DNA of 64,000 nucleotides from Blepharisma japonicum (Eukaryota > Ciliophora > Heterotrichea > Heterotrichida > Blepharismidae), in NCBI GenBank assembly GCA_949751835.1, contig CATKHK010000115.1, positions 56,008 through 120,007 of the forward strand. The letters run 5' to 3'. The notes under the pieces are model-generated. The model was not told the DNA's origin, made no database searches, and worked only from the letters and a program-made list of their open reading frames with translations. The position numbers and the translations under genes were made by a program. The first letter of the stretch is position 1. Each line of letters starts with the position of its first letter. Below are positions 21,970 through 33,074 of this stretch, in pieces.

Positions 21970-22605
21970 TTAATTTCGCTTCTCATAGTTGAGAGGCAAA
22001 GAAACATTATTTTTGTCGTTTTCAAGGCCTTTAAGTGCATCTGCTTGAACTTTGGTAACAAATCTTCCTTTAATTCTGATTCTGCTGTCAGCAACCCTTT
22101 TTCTGCATGCATATGCAATTCTCTTCGAAAAAGTTCTCCTCTTTCTTTTTTCTAAGTACTTTTCAATTTTTAATTTTCTTTCTTCTAGTGTTAACGTTCC
22201 AATCTTTTTGGTGTTATCATATATAATTTGCGGTTTTGGTAAAAACTGGTTTTCGCTCTCGACCTTTTCCTTCTGATTTCTGAACTGCAGGTCGATATTT
22301 TCTGGGTTCATCATCGGGTAATAATCAAACGGCTGAGACATCAGACGTCTCATTTCTTGTGAGTCTTTCGGCATAAAGTTCGGATCTAGCATAAAAAGAA
22401 AATTCGGGTCCCATCCTTCCATGTCCGGCACTGGCATCATGAAATTGTCGGCCATGTCTTCGCGTTTCGGCATTTCAGGGTTTTCTGGGTCAAAAAAGAC
22501 ACTAGGAAAAAACAATTGGGCCATTTCAGGAGTCACAAACGGGGGTTCTTGTCCATCTGTTTCAAAAGTGTCGCGATCACCTGCAAATGAATTGGGATCA
22601 AACAT
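21970..22605 (-). CDS. CCT-motif protein (CONSTANS/TOC1-type motif)
   Basis: 211 residues, no TGA. The first about 120 residues are acidic and rich in Met, Pro, Phe and Asp (activation-domain-like). Near residue 145 comes RKLKIEKYLEKRKRRTFSKR, followed by IAYACRKRVADSRIRIKGRF and VTK, a full match by eye to the CCT motif that binds NF-Y-type partners and DNA in plant CONSTANS, TOC1 and GATA/ZIM proteins. The likely role is nuclear transcription control. There is no B-box or response-regulator domain. Confidence 0.85.
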   Translation of the reverse strand: MFDPNSFAGDRDTFETDGQEPPFVTPEMAQLFFPSVFFDPENPEMPKREDMADNFMMPVPDMEGWDPNFLFMLDPNFMPKDSQEMRRLMSQPFDYYPMMNPENIDLQFRNQKEKVESENQFLPKPQIIYDNTKKIGTLTLEERKLKIEKYLEKRKRRTFSKRIAYACRKRVADSRIRIKGRFVTKVQADALKGLENDKNNVSLPLNYEKRN

Positions 22606-23250
22606 TATAAGAATTTATTATAAGAATTCTTTTTTTATAAGCACTTTGGCTATTTAAAGGCCTTAATTAGCTTAATTTGGATTAAAGTGGAGAAAAGGGT
22701 TATTGTTTGTGGTGTTTGTTGCAAGTTGTATGATTGGCTATAAACTTTTAAATATGAGATTTTTTGAAAATCCCATTTATTAGTGGAGTTTGAGGGAAAA
22801 TTTTAAGAACTAGAAATAATGAAATTCTAAGGAGTTTGTAAACTGGGTGCTTAATTATTGAAAATTAATTATTTAGGCTTTTCATTTAGTAGAAATATAC
22901 TTTATTGAAGAGTTTAAATATTTTATGAAATAGTAAAATTATAATATAAATTTTTTGTAATATTGAAAAATAGTAATATGAGCCTGCTTTGTAATAGAAA
23001 ACACATTTTTAGTCAGAGCTTCTTTGAAATTATCATTTTAATAATTCGAAATAGTTAATAATTTTTTAGTGCTGTTGAAACTGGCAATTAATAGCTGTTT
23101 AATATGTCGAAATTTCTAGAAATTTAATGGATCTTCTTTATATCATATAATAAAGCATTCAGAATTAGCAATCCTGAATTTCTATTTCAAGCCACCAACA
23201 ACAGCTAGTTACGCTATAAATAATTTATAATCAGTTAACCTTAACACTTC
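22606..23250. other. Intergenic, AT-rich, nothing recognised
   Basis: 645 bp between two leftward genes. Both strands are full of TAA/TAG; no RNA gene, repeat or coding-like stretch was seen. It must contain the CCT gene's promoter near its left end. Confidence 0.6.
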
Positions 23251-24036
23251 TTAAAATACAACACATACACAATTGGTTTTATTAAGGGTTGGTTTCGCAT
23301 CTTCCAGCTTAATGTAGCTCTGTGCAACATTTTCCAAGGATTTCAGTTGTGTTTTCAACATCAAGTTTTCTTCCTCTTTGTATTCTATTTCCTTTTCACT
23401 ACTTACAAGCTGTGCTGAAATTTCGTGCATTTCTTTTTGCAAATCATTAATTCTGTCGATAATGTGTGCCAAATCATAATTTTCTCTGTGACAGTCTGGG
23501 ATTGGGCTTTCGTCGAACTCAGGATATGAAATCCTTGATTGGCATTTTTTGGAAACTGATGAATCCTCGATTAATTCAAAAATTGTCTTCTTCATGTTGT
23601 CAAGTTCAGAAAAAAGGATTGAAATTTTAGCAGAATCCACATTTGCAAAATCAGCCAAGCTTTGAGAAGCTGTTCGAAAGGCTGATAATTTTTCATTAAT
23701 TGCTTTGTACATCTCTTTGGTTTGCTTTTTAATTGACTTAGCCATATCTACAGGTGACTGATGAAAATCAGTCGAGTCTAAGCTCACAGACAACAAGCTG
23801 TCATCGATGGGAGATTTAGCGTCTCCTATTTCTTGTACGGGAGCTACAACTGGTGACTCTATGATTGATCCGAATTGATCGTTTTCTTCTTTATGCTGAG
23901 AGAGCTCAAGGTTTGTGAGATTTTGAAACAGGAGATGAGTTACATCTTCTCCTGTCACTTTGGAATATTCTTTAATCTTATAGATCCTCTGAGTCACGTC
24001 GTCAATGAATTCTTGATTAACCCCTTTATTGTTCAT
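23251..24036 (-). CDS. Coiled-coil protein with C-terminal CaaX box
   Basis: 261 residues, no TGA. I do not recognise a family. The N-terminal half is acidic with likely helix; residues about 190-245 form a coiled coil (DRINDLQKEMHEISAQLVSS, EKEIEYKEEENLMLKTQLKS). The protein ends CVCVVF before TAA: Cys-Val-Val-Phe is a CaaX box, and terminal Phe suits geranylgeranylation; the second Cys two residues upstream could be modified too. Membrane anchoring of a coiled-coil tether or adaptor is an inference. Confidence 0.75.
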   Translation of the reverse strand: MNNKGVNQEFIDDVTQRIYKIKEYSKVTGEDVTHLLFQNLTNLELSQHKEENDQFGSIIESPVVAPVQEIGDAKSPIDDSLLSVSLDSTDFHQSPVDMAKSIKKQTKEMYKAINEKLSAFRTASQSLADFANVDSAKISILFSELDNMKKTIFELIEDSSVSKKCQSRISYPEFDESPIPDCHRENYDLAHIIDRINDLQKEMHEISAQLVSSEKEIEYKEEENLMLKTQLKSLENVAQSYIKLEDAKPTLNKTNCVCVVF

Positions 24037-25155
24037 AATATATTCTATTCAATCAATGAATATGGAAAATTAAATAAATAAAAATCCATGGCTGCATAAT
24101 TGTTTATCTAATATAAAAAGTCTAAGAATAATAAGCAAATAGACTTTTCATTAGCGGGAAAATCATAGTAATTCTTGTAGGCTCAAATTTGATAAAATGG
24201 CTTTGCTCCTTATAAGTTTAATCAAAGAGTGTAGACACAAAAATGCAAATTATGCTATTACTATAAATAAATTAGATAAAAGAAATGAAAAGATTGTAAA
24301 TTTATCCTTAATCTTAACTTAAGGTTATAAATAAAACTATTTTTGGCTAGAAGTCTTTATATCAAGCTTGTTTAAATTTTCTGATTATTATCTCTCATAT
24401 GCTATAATTCATATACATTCTTTTGTATTTTCTGCTAGCAGGAGGCATAGATTTATTACTAGGATGTGCTTCAACGCCTTTTAAAAATGCAAATTAAGCA
24501 GAACAGATATTCTATAATGAAAGACATTAATCATTAGCTATTATAATTCTTTGGCAATATCTTTATTTACTCCGTCAGTTGCACTTATAATGCATACATA
24601 TCTTTCTTAAGAGTTTCCAACAAAGTCAATTCAATATCACAAAAGGAATTTAAAAGCTCCAAAGAGAGCGAAAATTAGACAAATCATTTATAAACCGTCT
24701 ATTTATTATTCGTTTATCACCAGACTAGGCTAATATAGCTCATACAAACATGGAGAAAAGTTTAGGGATAACAATCTCAATAGACTTTGATATATTCATT
24801 AAATTAGACAGAAAAAAATTCTTATTTTGCCAGACAAAATTTGCAACAAACCTTGACGAAGTGTTATTGAATGAAACCCTTGAAGTCTCTGATGATTTGA
24901 TTCTTTGATAATTTCTCTGATAAATCATGAATTTGATAGGGATATTGTTTGGTTGGGTTGTCGTTTCCTATGGAGTTATTGAACAATGAGCAATGGAAAG
25001 AAGAATAAGGTTTAGAGTCAGACTGATTGACCCAATAACTATGCAGGATTTGAGGGAAGAAGACAATAAACTGACTAGCATAAATAACCATATCCAATGT
25101 TTTTATAATTAAAATGTTGAGAATATTACAATTTCTCCAAATTTTTATAATTAAA

Positions 25156-25905
25156 ATGGTTGAATATGGAGTTGTAATAGGAGCTAGTAGAGGAATTGGA
25201 AAGGCCTTAACTCAGAGATTAGCAATCCAATACCCTAATCTCCCTATAATAGCTATTTCAAGCTCAATCACTTCTACTCCAACCGCTGCCGAATTCTCTC
25301 AATCTCATCCCAATATTTCATGCTTTGATGCTGATATGGGTACAATAGCAGGAGTCGCATCAGTGATTAACTATATTCAAGGCAAAATTCGATTTCTTGT
25401 CTATGTATCAGGAGTTCTAGGTCCATCATGGTCAGAAAATCCTACTCCTGAAGATTACGACGCTGTTATTAATGTTAATGCTAAGGCAATTTTTTTCTTA
25501 GCCAGAGGGCTTGCTGATAAATTTGCTCAAGGCTCAAAATTATTAATAATAGGAACGACATTGGCTCATAAATATTTGATTCCTTTCCCTCTTTATTCAA
25601 TTTCAAAAGCAGCATTATACATGACATATCAAGTTTTAAAGCAGGAACTCAAAACTACAGCAGTAGGTTCTACACATCCAGGAGTAGTGAGAACTCTATC
25701 GCAGGATGCAAGTAAAAAAAAACTTGGGATAGAGATTAATATTCCAGTAATTGAGCCAGAGGTTTGTGCAAAATTTTTAGCATTTTTAATAAGCGATAGA
25801 GTCAGCAGTGAAAGATTTTCTCAAGCAGAGTGGAATATTTATACGCCAGATCATCAATCTGAGTGGCTTGAAGAAGGAGATGAGCCACCTGTATCGCTTT
25901 TTTAA
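25156..25905 (+). CDS. Short-chain dehydrogenase/reductase, copy 1
   Basis: 249 residues, no TGA. VIGASRGIGKAL is the glycine-rich NAD(P)-binding turn of classical SDRs; FDADMG, YVSGVLGP (NNAG-equivalent), INVNAKA and the catalytic YSISK follow, with the Ser partner likely in IGTT. An oxidoreductase of the C-factor/carbonyl-reductase type; the substrate is unknown. The ATG at 25156 is chosen because TTTATAATTAAAATGG precedes it in both copies and in the relic; the in-frame ATG at 25114 is not kept in copy 2. Confidence 0.88.
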   Translation: MVEYGVVIGASRGIGKALTQRLAIQYPNLPIIAISSSITSTPTAAEFSQSHPNISCFDADMGTIAGVASVINYIQGKIRFLVYVSGVLGPSWSENPTPEDYDAVINVNAKAIFFLARGLADKFAQGSKLLIIGTTLAHKYLIPFPLYSISKAALYMTYQVLKQELKTTAVGSTHPGVVRTLSQDASKKKLGIEINIPVIEPEVCAKFLAFLISDRVSSERFSQAEWNIYTPDHQSEWLEEGDEPPVSLF

Positions 25906-26133
25906 TATCGTAATTTCTTAGACTTAATATTATTTATAGAGTAAATTTCCAAACAACTGTTATATAATAAATGAGCATTTTTTTAGAAATTTTCAATAAA
26001 CAGTATACTCATAATTTAATTAATTAAAAATATGTGTTCCGAATGATACTTTATAGAAGCCGCAATCTCTAAATTATCTGATCCGTTTGAATTATTATTT
26101 TCTTTTACAATATTCAATGCATTTATAATTAAA

Positions 26134-26690
26134 ATGGCTAAGTGTGGTATTTTAATTGGAGCAAGCCGAGGAATGAAAATTAACCATATCCAAAGCAAAA
26201 GATTTCTTTCCTCTAATTAATAAATTCTAGGCCTAATTTTCTAAAAATCCAATTCCTAAAGATTTTGATGCTGTTATGAATATTAACACTAGATAGTATC
26301 TTCTAAGCTAGAGAACTTTGAGATAAATTTGCTAAAGGCTCAAAAACTATGATAGCCAGCACGTGCTCCTCACTTGGATATTATATACCTTTTCCTCTTT
26401 ATTCAATTTCAAAAAACGCATTATACATAACTTATCAAATCTTGAAGCAAGAAATAAAAGCAAAAGATACAGGATCTGCTCTGTAGTAAAGACTCATGTT
26501 TCTGATACAGTTCTTGAAAATTCATGCTAATTTAATATAAATAGACTCCTTTCAGAATTTGCTGCGAAATTTTAACTTATTTGATAAGCAGTAAAGATAC
26601 TCAGAAGCTGAGTGGGAATTTATAAGTCTAATCACCATTCTGAATGGTTGAAGAAGGAAATAAGCCTACTATTTATCTTCACTTAATGAT
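26134..26690 (+). pseudogene. Decayed SDR copy
   Basis: After the same start context (TTTATAATTAAAATGG) it reads MAKCGILIGASRGM, then loses frame. Recognisable later pieces are the DFDAVMNIN stretch, FPLYSISKNALYITYQ and the C-terminal NAEW-like end. Several TAA/TAG, frameshifts and an internal deletion make it non-functional. It is more diverged from copies 1 and 2 than they are from each other, so it is the older duplicate. Confidence 0.85.
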
Positions 26691-27015
26691 AATTTTTAAT
26701 CAAGTCTTCTATATCAGCACAGGATGATTAAGCAGCAAACCTCCCAATCTTTCCAATGACAAACTATTTGAAATAATACATTATAAAATTATTTTACTCA
26801 TATTTAAGGCATATATATTTTAAGTTTAGCTAAATAGCTATCTTATTATAAATCAAATTAGAATTATTGTGATGGTAAAACTGATTAAAATAAAAGCATT
26901 AAAATTTAATTGACTCAAAGCTAGCAAAGCATTTTCTTGTCCTTAAGCCCCAAGCAATTATCAGAATATGATGTTTTTGATGGCCTAAAGGCCAAATTAA
27001 ATTTTTATTAATATA

Positions 27016-28707
27016 TGCTTCAATGCCTTTTAAAAATGCAAATTAAGAAAATATCTTTTTTTATCCGTCAGTTGCACCTATAATGCATACATATCCTTCC
27101 TTAAAATCGCTTTAAATCGATACAGCAGAAGAGTTTCCAATAAAGTCAATTCAATATCACAAAAGGATTTTAAAAGCTCCGAAGAGTGCGAAAATTAGAA
27201 AATCATTTATGAACCGTCTATTTATTATTCGTTTATCACCAGACTAGGCTAATATAGCTCATACAAACATGGAGAAAAATTTAGGGATAACAATCTCAAT
27301 ATACTTTGATATATTCATTAAATCAGACAGAAACAAATTCTATTTTTACCTGATAAAATCTGCAACAAACTTTTGGAGGCGGATTTGATTTTTTGATAAT
27401 TTCTCTGATAAATCATGAATTTGATAGGGATATTCTTTTGGTTGTCGTTTCCTACGGAGTTACTGAACAATGGAAAGAAGAATAAGGTCTGAGAATCAGA
27501 CTGATTGACCTAATAACTATACAGGATTTGACGGAAGAAGACTATAGACTGACTAGCATAAATAACCATATCCAATGTTTTTATAATTAAAAATGTTGAG
27601 AATTGTTACAATTTCTCTATATATTTATAATTAAAATGGTTGAATATGGAGTTGTAATAGGAGCTAGTAGAGGAATTGGTAAGGCCTTAACTCTGAGATT
27701 AGCAATCCAATACCCTAATCTCCCTATAATAGCTATTTCTAGCTCAATCACTTCTACTCCAACCGTTACAGAATTTTCTCAATCTCATCCCAATATTTCA
27801 TGCTTTGATGCTGATATGGGTACAATAGCAGGAGTCACATCAGTGATTAACTATATTCAAGGCAAAATTCGATTTCTTGTCTACGTATCAGGAGTTCTAG
27901 GTCCTTCATGGTCAGAAAATACTACCTCTGAAGATTACGACGCTGCTATTAATGTTAATGCTAAGGCAATTTTTTTCTTAGCGAGAGGGCTTGCTGATAA
28001 ATTTGCTGAAGGCTCAAAATTATTAATAATAGGAACAAGTTTGGCTCATAAATATTTGTTTCCTTTCCCTCTTTATTCAATTTCAAAAGCAGCATTATAC
28101 ATGACATATCAAGTTTTAAAGCAGGAACTCAAAACTACAGCAGTAGGCTCTACACATCCAGGAATAGTGAGAACTCTAATGCAGGATGTAAGTAAACAAA
28201 AACTTGGGGTAGAAATTAATATTCGAGTAATCGAGCCAGAGGTTTGTGCGAAATTTTTAGCGTTTTTAATAAGCGATAGAGTAAGTAGTGAAAGATTTTC
28301 TCAAGCAGAGTGGGATATTTATACGCCAGATCATCATTCTGAATGGCTTGAAGAAGGAGATGAACCACCTGTATTGCTTCTTTAATATCATAATTTCTCA
28401 GACTTAATATTATTTATAGAGTAAATTTCCAAACAACTGTTATATAATAAATGAGCATTTCTTTAGAAATTTTCAATAAACAATATACTCATAATTTGAT
28501 TAATTAAAAATATGTGTTTCGAATGATACTTTATTGAAGCTGCAAGCTCTATTTTACGCATATTTAAAGGCATATATCTTTTAAGTTTAGCTAAATAGCT
28601 ATCTTTATTATAAATCAAATTAGAATTATTGTGATGGCAAAACTGATTAAAATAAAAGCATTAAAATTTATTTGACTCAAAGCTAGCAAAGCATTTTCTT
28701 GTCTTTA
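27016..28707. repeat. Segmental duplication, unit 2 (SDR copy 2)
   Basis: Direct repeat of 24467-26947 with the relic region deleted: the sequence after TGAAGCTGCAAGCTCT joins straight to the part matching 26790 onward. It ends near 28707, just before the UCH gene's stop. Confidence 0.85.
27636..28385 (+). CDS. Short-chain dehydrogenase/reductase, copy 2
   Basis: 249 residues, no TGA, differing from copy 1 at roughly twenty positions, many of them conservative. The GASRGIG turn, NVNAKA and YSISK are intact, so it is probably active with the same cofactor class. A single extra base in the leader (AAAAATGTTG) puts the upstream ATG out of frame, which supports 27636 as the start of both copies. 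Confidence 0.88.
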   Translation: MVEYGVVIGASRGIGKALTLRLAIQYPNLPIIAISSSITSTPTVTEFSQSHPNISCFDADMGTIAGVTSVINYIQGKIRFLVYVSGVLGPSWSENTTSEDYDAAINVNAKAIFFLARGLADKFAEGSKLLIIGTSLAHKYLFPFPLYSISKAALYMTYQVLKQELKTTAVGSTHPGIVRTLMQDVSKQKLGVEINIRVIEPEVCAKFLAFLISDRVSSERFSQAEWDIYTPDHHSEWLEEGDEPPVLLL

Positions 28708-28714
28708 GAAAATA

Positions 28715-29329
28715 TTAATCAACAATTTTAAGCACCATTAAATTCATATCATCCGATATTAGGCCTTCAGCAATTTTTGATTTTACTAAGTCAAAAAATC
28801 CTACACAAAATTCTCCTTGAATATCTAGCTGGATTGGGCCTTGGTTTCCCCCATCAAAAAGGATAAACCCAGGAAGAACAGCAACAAAATGATGTGTAAC
28901 TGGAGTAGTTGTTGGATTCGTTTGTCCCTCCGCTGCAAATGCTTGGTGTGATTCTTTTATTTCTTGGCTTCCTGCCATTATATTAGCGGCCTCAAGTGGA
29001 GATTTCTCATAAATGCTCGCTTTTAATTGCTGAATAAGGCTTCCTTCTATTATATCGGCCCCTGCATTAAAAATTGCATGAATTGCTGCCAAAATTCCAC
29101 ACGCAGCGTCTAGTTCGCTAATCTGTTTTATAAAATAAGGAGCAGAAACTTCAGTCCCAGTAAAAATAGGTCCAGGCAGTTGAGTTCTATAAGCCAAAAC
29201 TATTGCAGCAGCAGGCATTTCAAAATCCATGCTATAAATTTCAGAAAATTCCCAAAACTCAGCTAGTCCTATTGTTCGTAAATAATTTGTAAAAATTGTA
29301 GGATCGCTTTCCAAAGCTGGCCAATTCAT
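28715..29329 (-). CDS. UCHL: Ubiquitin C-terminal hydrolase, UCH-L1/L3 type (peptidase C12)
   Basis: 204 residues, no TGA. MNWPALESDP to the GLAEFWEF stretch aligns with the UCHL3 N-terminus. FIKQISELDAACGILAAIHA carries the oxyanion Gln69 and catalytic Cys77; THHFVAV gives the catalytic His146 or 147 and LFDGGNQG the Asp159. It cleaves small adducts from the ubiquitin C-terminus. The start at 29329 is preferred over 29383 because it matches the family's length; the extra 18 residues look like AT-rich leader. The second family motif has one extra residue between Gln and Cys compared with human UCHL3. Confidence 0.92.
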   Translation of the reverse strand: MNWPALESDPTIFTNYLRTIGLAEFWEFSEIYSMDFEMPAAAIVLAYRTQLPGPIFTGTEVSAPYFIKQISELDAACGILAAIHAIFNAGADIIEGSLIQQLKASIYEKSPLEAANIMAGSQEIKESHQAFAAEGQTNPTTTPVTHHFVAVLPGFILFDGGNQGPIQLDIQGEFCVGFFDLVKSKIAEGLISDDMNLMVLKIVD

Positions 29330-29595
29330 TTTTAAATTAAATTTATATGAGAAAATGAAATAGATGGCATCAGATTTTTGCATTAATTATATATAGAAAA
29401 TAATTTCAGCTTTGATAAGTATGCCATTTAAGGTAAATCAGATCATTTATTATATTAGTTACTCTTAATTCAAGTAGCTAATTAATATTAATTTTTAGTT
29501 ATTAATTATAGATCCTATCTCCTAAATTTTAGTTCAATATTCTTCTATTTTATTTTAAGTTTTACAATTTCTATATATTCCTAACATTAATAAAT

Positions 29596-31341
29596 ATGAA
29601 TCCTTCGATTTCGACACTAAGTTTTTCTGCATTAGAAAGGAAATACTATGTGGCTGAATTCGATAGATTAACAGAAAAGCAAGAAATTTCTATAGTTGAC
29701 AGAACGTTATTAAAGGAAGAATGCATGAATTTCTTGAAAAGATTAAAAATTTCAAGAACAGATTGTGATGATATCTGAAATTTGGTAAGTGAAGGCCAAA
29801 ATGTATTAAAATTGCCAAATTTTATGGCAGCTATGAGAATGTGTAGTGTTTTGAAACAAGGATTACGAGTTGGAAAGGAAAATTTAATTAAAGAACAAAG
29901 CGTTTTAGCAAGAAAATCGAAAGATAAAGATTTAAAAAATACTGAAGATTCAAAGCCAGGGGTAATTTCAAATAAAAGGACTGAGAATGGGAAGGGTAAA
30001 GACACTAATGATAGGCCGAACAATGTCCCAGCTATGCAGGAAACTGTTCAGAATATTTTACCAAAAGTGCCAGCATTGTCGGATGATAAGAAATTTCCTG
30101 CGTTTGAAAAACCAATCGAAAATGTTTTTACTGGGAATAAGTCACCATTAAAAAATTTCGAAGAAAATAAAACTCCAGTGCCGCCGACAGAAATAAAAAC
30201 CTTAAACCCTGCTTTAACTGAAAAATCGATATTCCAGGCACCTTTAAACCTAATTAATGCTTCAGAGCCTACAGAATTGAATAAGCGAGAAATCTCAGTA
30301 GAAACTCCTACACTGGTGAGCTGCGGATGGTTTGGGAGTTCATCATATCACACTTATCCAATCATTACACAAATAAATGACCAAATCTATAGAGTCACAA
30401 GAAGATTTAGCGACTTAGATTGAATGCATAACTTATTAGTCAAAAATTATTGCGGATTCCTTATACCTCCACGGCCTGACAAAAGAATTATTAACAATAA
30501 CAATGACAAATTTATTGAAGAACGAAGATTACAGATAGAAAAATACTTAAATATTATTTTAAATAACCCAGTATTAGGTATGTCACTACCATTTAAAGTT
30601 TTTACACAAACCAGAGATGAAAATTTCGAAATTGAAAAAAAATCAGCAGAAGACAGCCAAGAAAATCTCCAAGCTAAAAGTTTTGAAGATTTAATTGACA
30701 ACGTCTATGCAAAATTCCAAACAAATTATCAAAAATTATTTACTGATATTCCTATAAAAGAAGATATTGAAAATATAGTGGAAAATATAATAAAGCTGGA
30801 TTCTCCTACACAGTTATGTATTAATTCTTATCAAAATTGGACTAATCAGCAGAAATTGACGATAGAGGCATTTAGTGAATTCGAAATCCCAGAAGAGCCA
30901 GATATTTCTGATATTTTTCAGCAGCATTCAAGGAATTGCCAGCGGAATTTCGAAGAGCTTGACCAATTTCATTCAGAATTTTCGAATGAGCATTTGCGAT
31001 TGGAAGGTTTAAAACAAGCAATAAATTCATATAAAGGGTCAATTAATAAATATCATGAACAAGAAGCTTTAATTTCAAGAAAATATGCAAAGCATAAGAA
31101 TTCCTATGATGAAGAGACAGCCTCAAGATATTTACAAGAACTGGAATCTGCTGAGCAAGATTTGGAGAAATTAACTAAGTCATTGAGTAAAATAGAAAGC
31201 AATTTAATCCAAGAAAACATGAGATTTGAAGCAACGAGGAGCGAAGAAATTATGAAAACTGTTGTTGGGATTACTAAAATGCAAAGAGAATTTTATGAAA
31301 AAGAATGTGTATTTTGGCAAAATGCTCTTGAAAAATTTTAA
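29596..31341 (+). CDS. SNX8-like: SNX8/Mvp1-like sorting nexin (EH-like, PX, BAR)
   Basis: 581 residues with two TGA Trp (29776-29778, 30421-30423). The N-terminus (DIWNLVSEGQ, LPNFMAAMRMCSV) resembles a degenerate EH hand. A long disordered linker follows. The PX domain (about 240-345) has YRVTRRFSDLDW, whose W is TGA, and GFLIPPRPDK, the basic PI3P-binding turn. The rest, about 380-581, is helical and coiled-coil (LRLEGLKQAINSYKGSINKY, FWQNALEKF), fitting a BAR domain. Mvp1/SNX8 tubulate endosomes and return cargo to the Golgi. The order EH-like, PX, BAR is specific to this group. Confidence 0.8.
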
Positions 31342-31534
31342 AATAAATATCCGCGTCAAGAAATTAATTTATACTGTCAATATCGTTTTAAGATTTCTTA
31401 TATAGATAATAAAATGGGCTTATCATTATTCATGCTTTAGATGCTCAAAAAATAGATAATAAATTACACAAATATATTATGTTCTATAAAATTTGCTTAT
31501 GATCTGTATAACTCTCACTAAATAAATCCTAGTT

Positions 31535-31700
31535 TTGTTGATGCAATCAGAAAATTATAAAAATGACTCAATTGAAGATCTTTGATCTTTTTCTTGTCCA
31601 AATGTCAAAGCATAATGGATATACAAGCTTTAAATGAGTTTTCTAAAGTCAACCCTTTCATAAATCACTGGAAAATTTGAAGATTTAAAGAATTCATAGT
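31535..31700 (-). pseudogene. Relic of a second indoleamine 2,3-dioxygenase (C-terminal part)
   Basis: This stretch aligns by eye with the 3' end of the neighbouring IDO gene (about 31960-32075): GATATACAAGCTTTAAATGAGT against GATATGCAAGCTTCATGTGAGC, and CTTTTTCTTGTCC against a CTGTCTCGTCC region, in the same orientation. It has lost its frame. The rest of 31342-31943 shows nothing else I can name. Confidence 0.5.
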
Positions 31701-31943
31701 TAGGATAAAGACTTGGGAAGGCAAGGAACACTTGAGGCTCTTGCTTGATTATAAATTCATGTGTTTGACTTAATTCAAAAGAACTCCAAGGTTTATATGA
31801 TAACCGACTTATAATTTTTTATTTAATTTTAACTGGAAATAAATACTCTATCATTAATGCTAAACATTGAATATTTAAATCAAAATTAATGTAATATTAA
31901 TTAAATTTCTAATTTAATTATTAGTATCATGGATCAATTTATA

Positions 31944-33074
31944 TTATAATGCAGATCTTCTGGTAGACGCAATTAAAGTATTCAAAAATTGTTCAAGAGA
32001 GGAGCCACCTGTGCCTTTGCTGTCTCGTCCTTGACTAGGAGCAATAATATAATGATATGCAAGCTTCATGTGAGCTTCTCTAAACTTGCAAATTTCTTCA
32101 ATTGTCTCATTTCATTCATGTTTTATTCCTAATTCCTCCATATTTTCTCTCAAAAATGATGGTCTTCTTTCATTTACAAGAAAAATAAAATCCCTATGCT
32201 CTTTTTTTAAATATTGATATATTTTTGATACAAATCTATTTTCTTGATTTAAATTGAAAATAATATCAATAAGTCTAACTATTGGACTTTGTGCTGCTGA
32301 TGCCCCAGAATATATTTCACAATCTTCTGAAATTCCGTCAAAAATAACCCCTTTTTCATAAGATTTTAACTTATTTCTGAATCCGAAATAAAAAACTGCA
32401 GGATCGCACCTTTCATACATGAGGTTTAAAGCAGCTGCCATTCTCTGGATAGTAGTTTTAAATGTTTTTAGGGTTTTTATTATTTCTGCTTTATTTCTTT
32501 CTTCAGTAGCTGAGAAAAGTTCAAATGCTGCTTGTAAGAGTGGAGTTCCTAAATATTCTATATATAAAGGAATTAAATAAAAATATTTTTCATCTGAGGT
32601 TCCTGAAAAAGTAAATAAGCAGTTAAGGTTATCAGGATGAAAACTATGGGCATGGTTGTTAAAAGAAAAATTGTGGAATTCTAAGGAAGTGATATTTAAG
32701 ATAGGAGGGCGATTTAGATACTGACAGATTTTTCAAAAAGGGACGCCAATATTGGAAGGAATTCTAACTGACGGAATAGGAGATGCTCAGTAGTAGGAAG
32801 AAACAAGCATCCCGTAGATTAAAGCACAAAGTTCTAATTGTGCAGGATCATCAAAAAGCATAGAGACTTCAATTTGAGGAAGATTTTTTATTCTGCTGAG
32901 TATAGTGGAGGTTTCTGACGCAAGTGATTTTACAAGTTCATAGTGTGGAAATAATTCTGGATATTTTGGGATGCTTGGTGGAGGGTTTGGGTTGATAAAT
33001 CCATGAGTACTACTGAGTTTAAAAGAAGATAAAGGATATAAGGCAACAGATTTTGGGAAAAGTTTTGTAGCCAT
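31944..33074 (-). CDS. IDO: Indoleamine 2,3-dioxygenase family protein
   Basis: 376 residues; its three internal TGA (32787-32789, in PFWKI near 32736, and 32109-32111) are all Trp, and I saw no TGG. The N-terminus has GFINPNPPP and then PSNIGVPFWKICQYLNRPP, the IDO pattern of proline-rich substrate-side loops. YSGASAAQSPI corresponds to the GGSAGQS haem-side loop; HRDFI matches AHRNFL, REAHMKLAYHYIIAPSQ gives the proximal haem His, and SKGTGGSSLEQFL matches the GTGGT substrate loop. The enzyme opens the indole ring of tryptophan to start the kynurenine route. No intron. Stop TAA at 31944-31946. Confidence 0.92.

Larger units (their letters stand above)
24467..26947. repeat. Segmental duplication, unit 1 (SDR copy 1, relic, 3' flank)
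   Basis: From TGCTTCAACGCCTTTTAAAA at 24467 this unit matches, at high identity with small indels, the DNA starting near 27016. The match covers the upstream flank, the SDR gene and about 170 bp after it, and resumes at about 26790-26947. Unit 1 holds an extra stretch (the SDR relic at 26134) that unit 2 lacks. The 5' flank includes a 53-codon open frame (24750-24911, MEKSLGITISIDFD) that is disrupted in unit 2, so probably not a gene. Confidence 0.85.

Noticed and set aside
24750-24911. 53-codon frame before SDR copy 1
   Set aside because: The matching place in duplication unit 2 has frameshifts and substitutions beyond mid-length, so it is not conserved as a protein.
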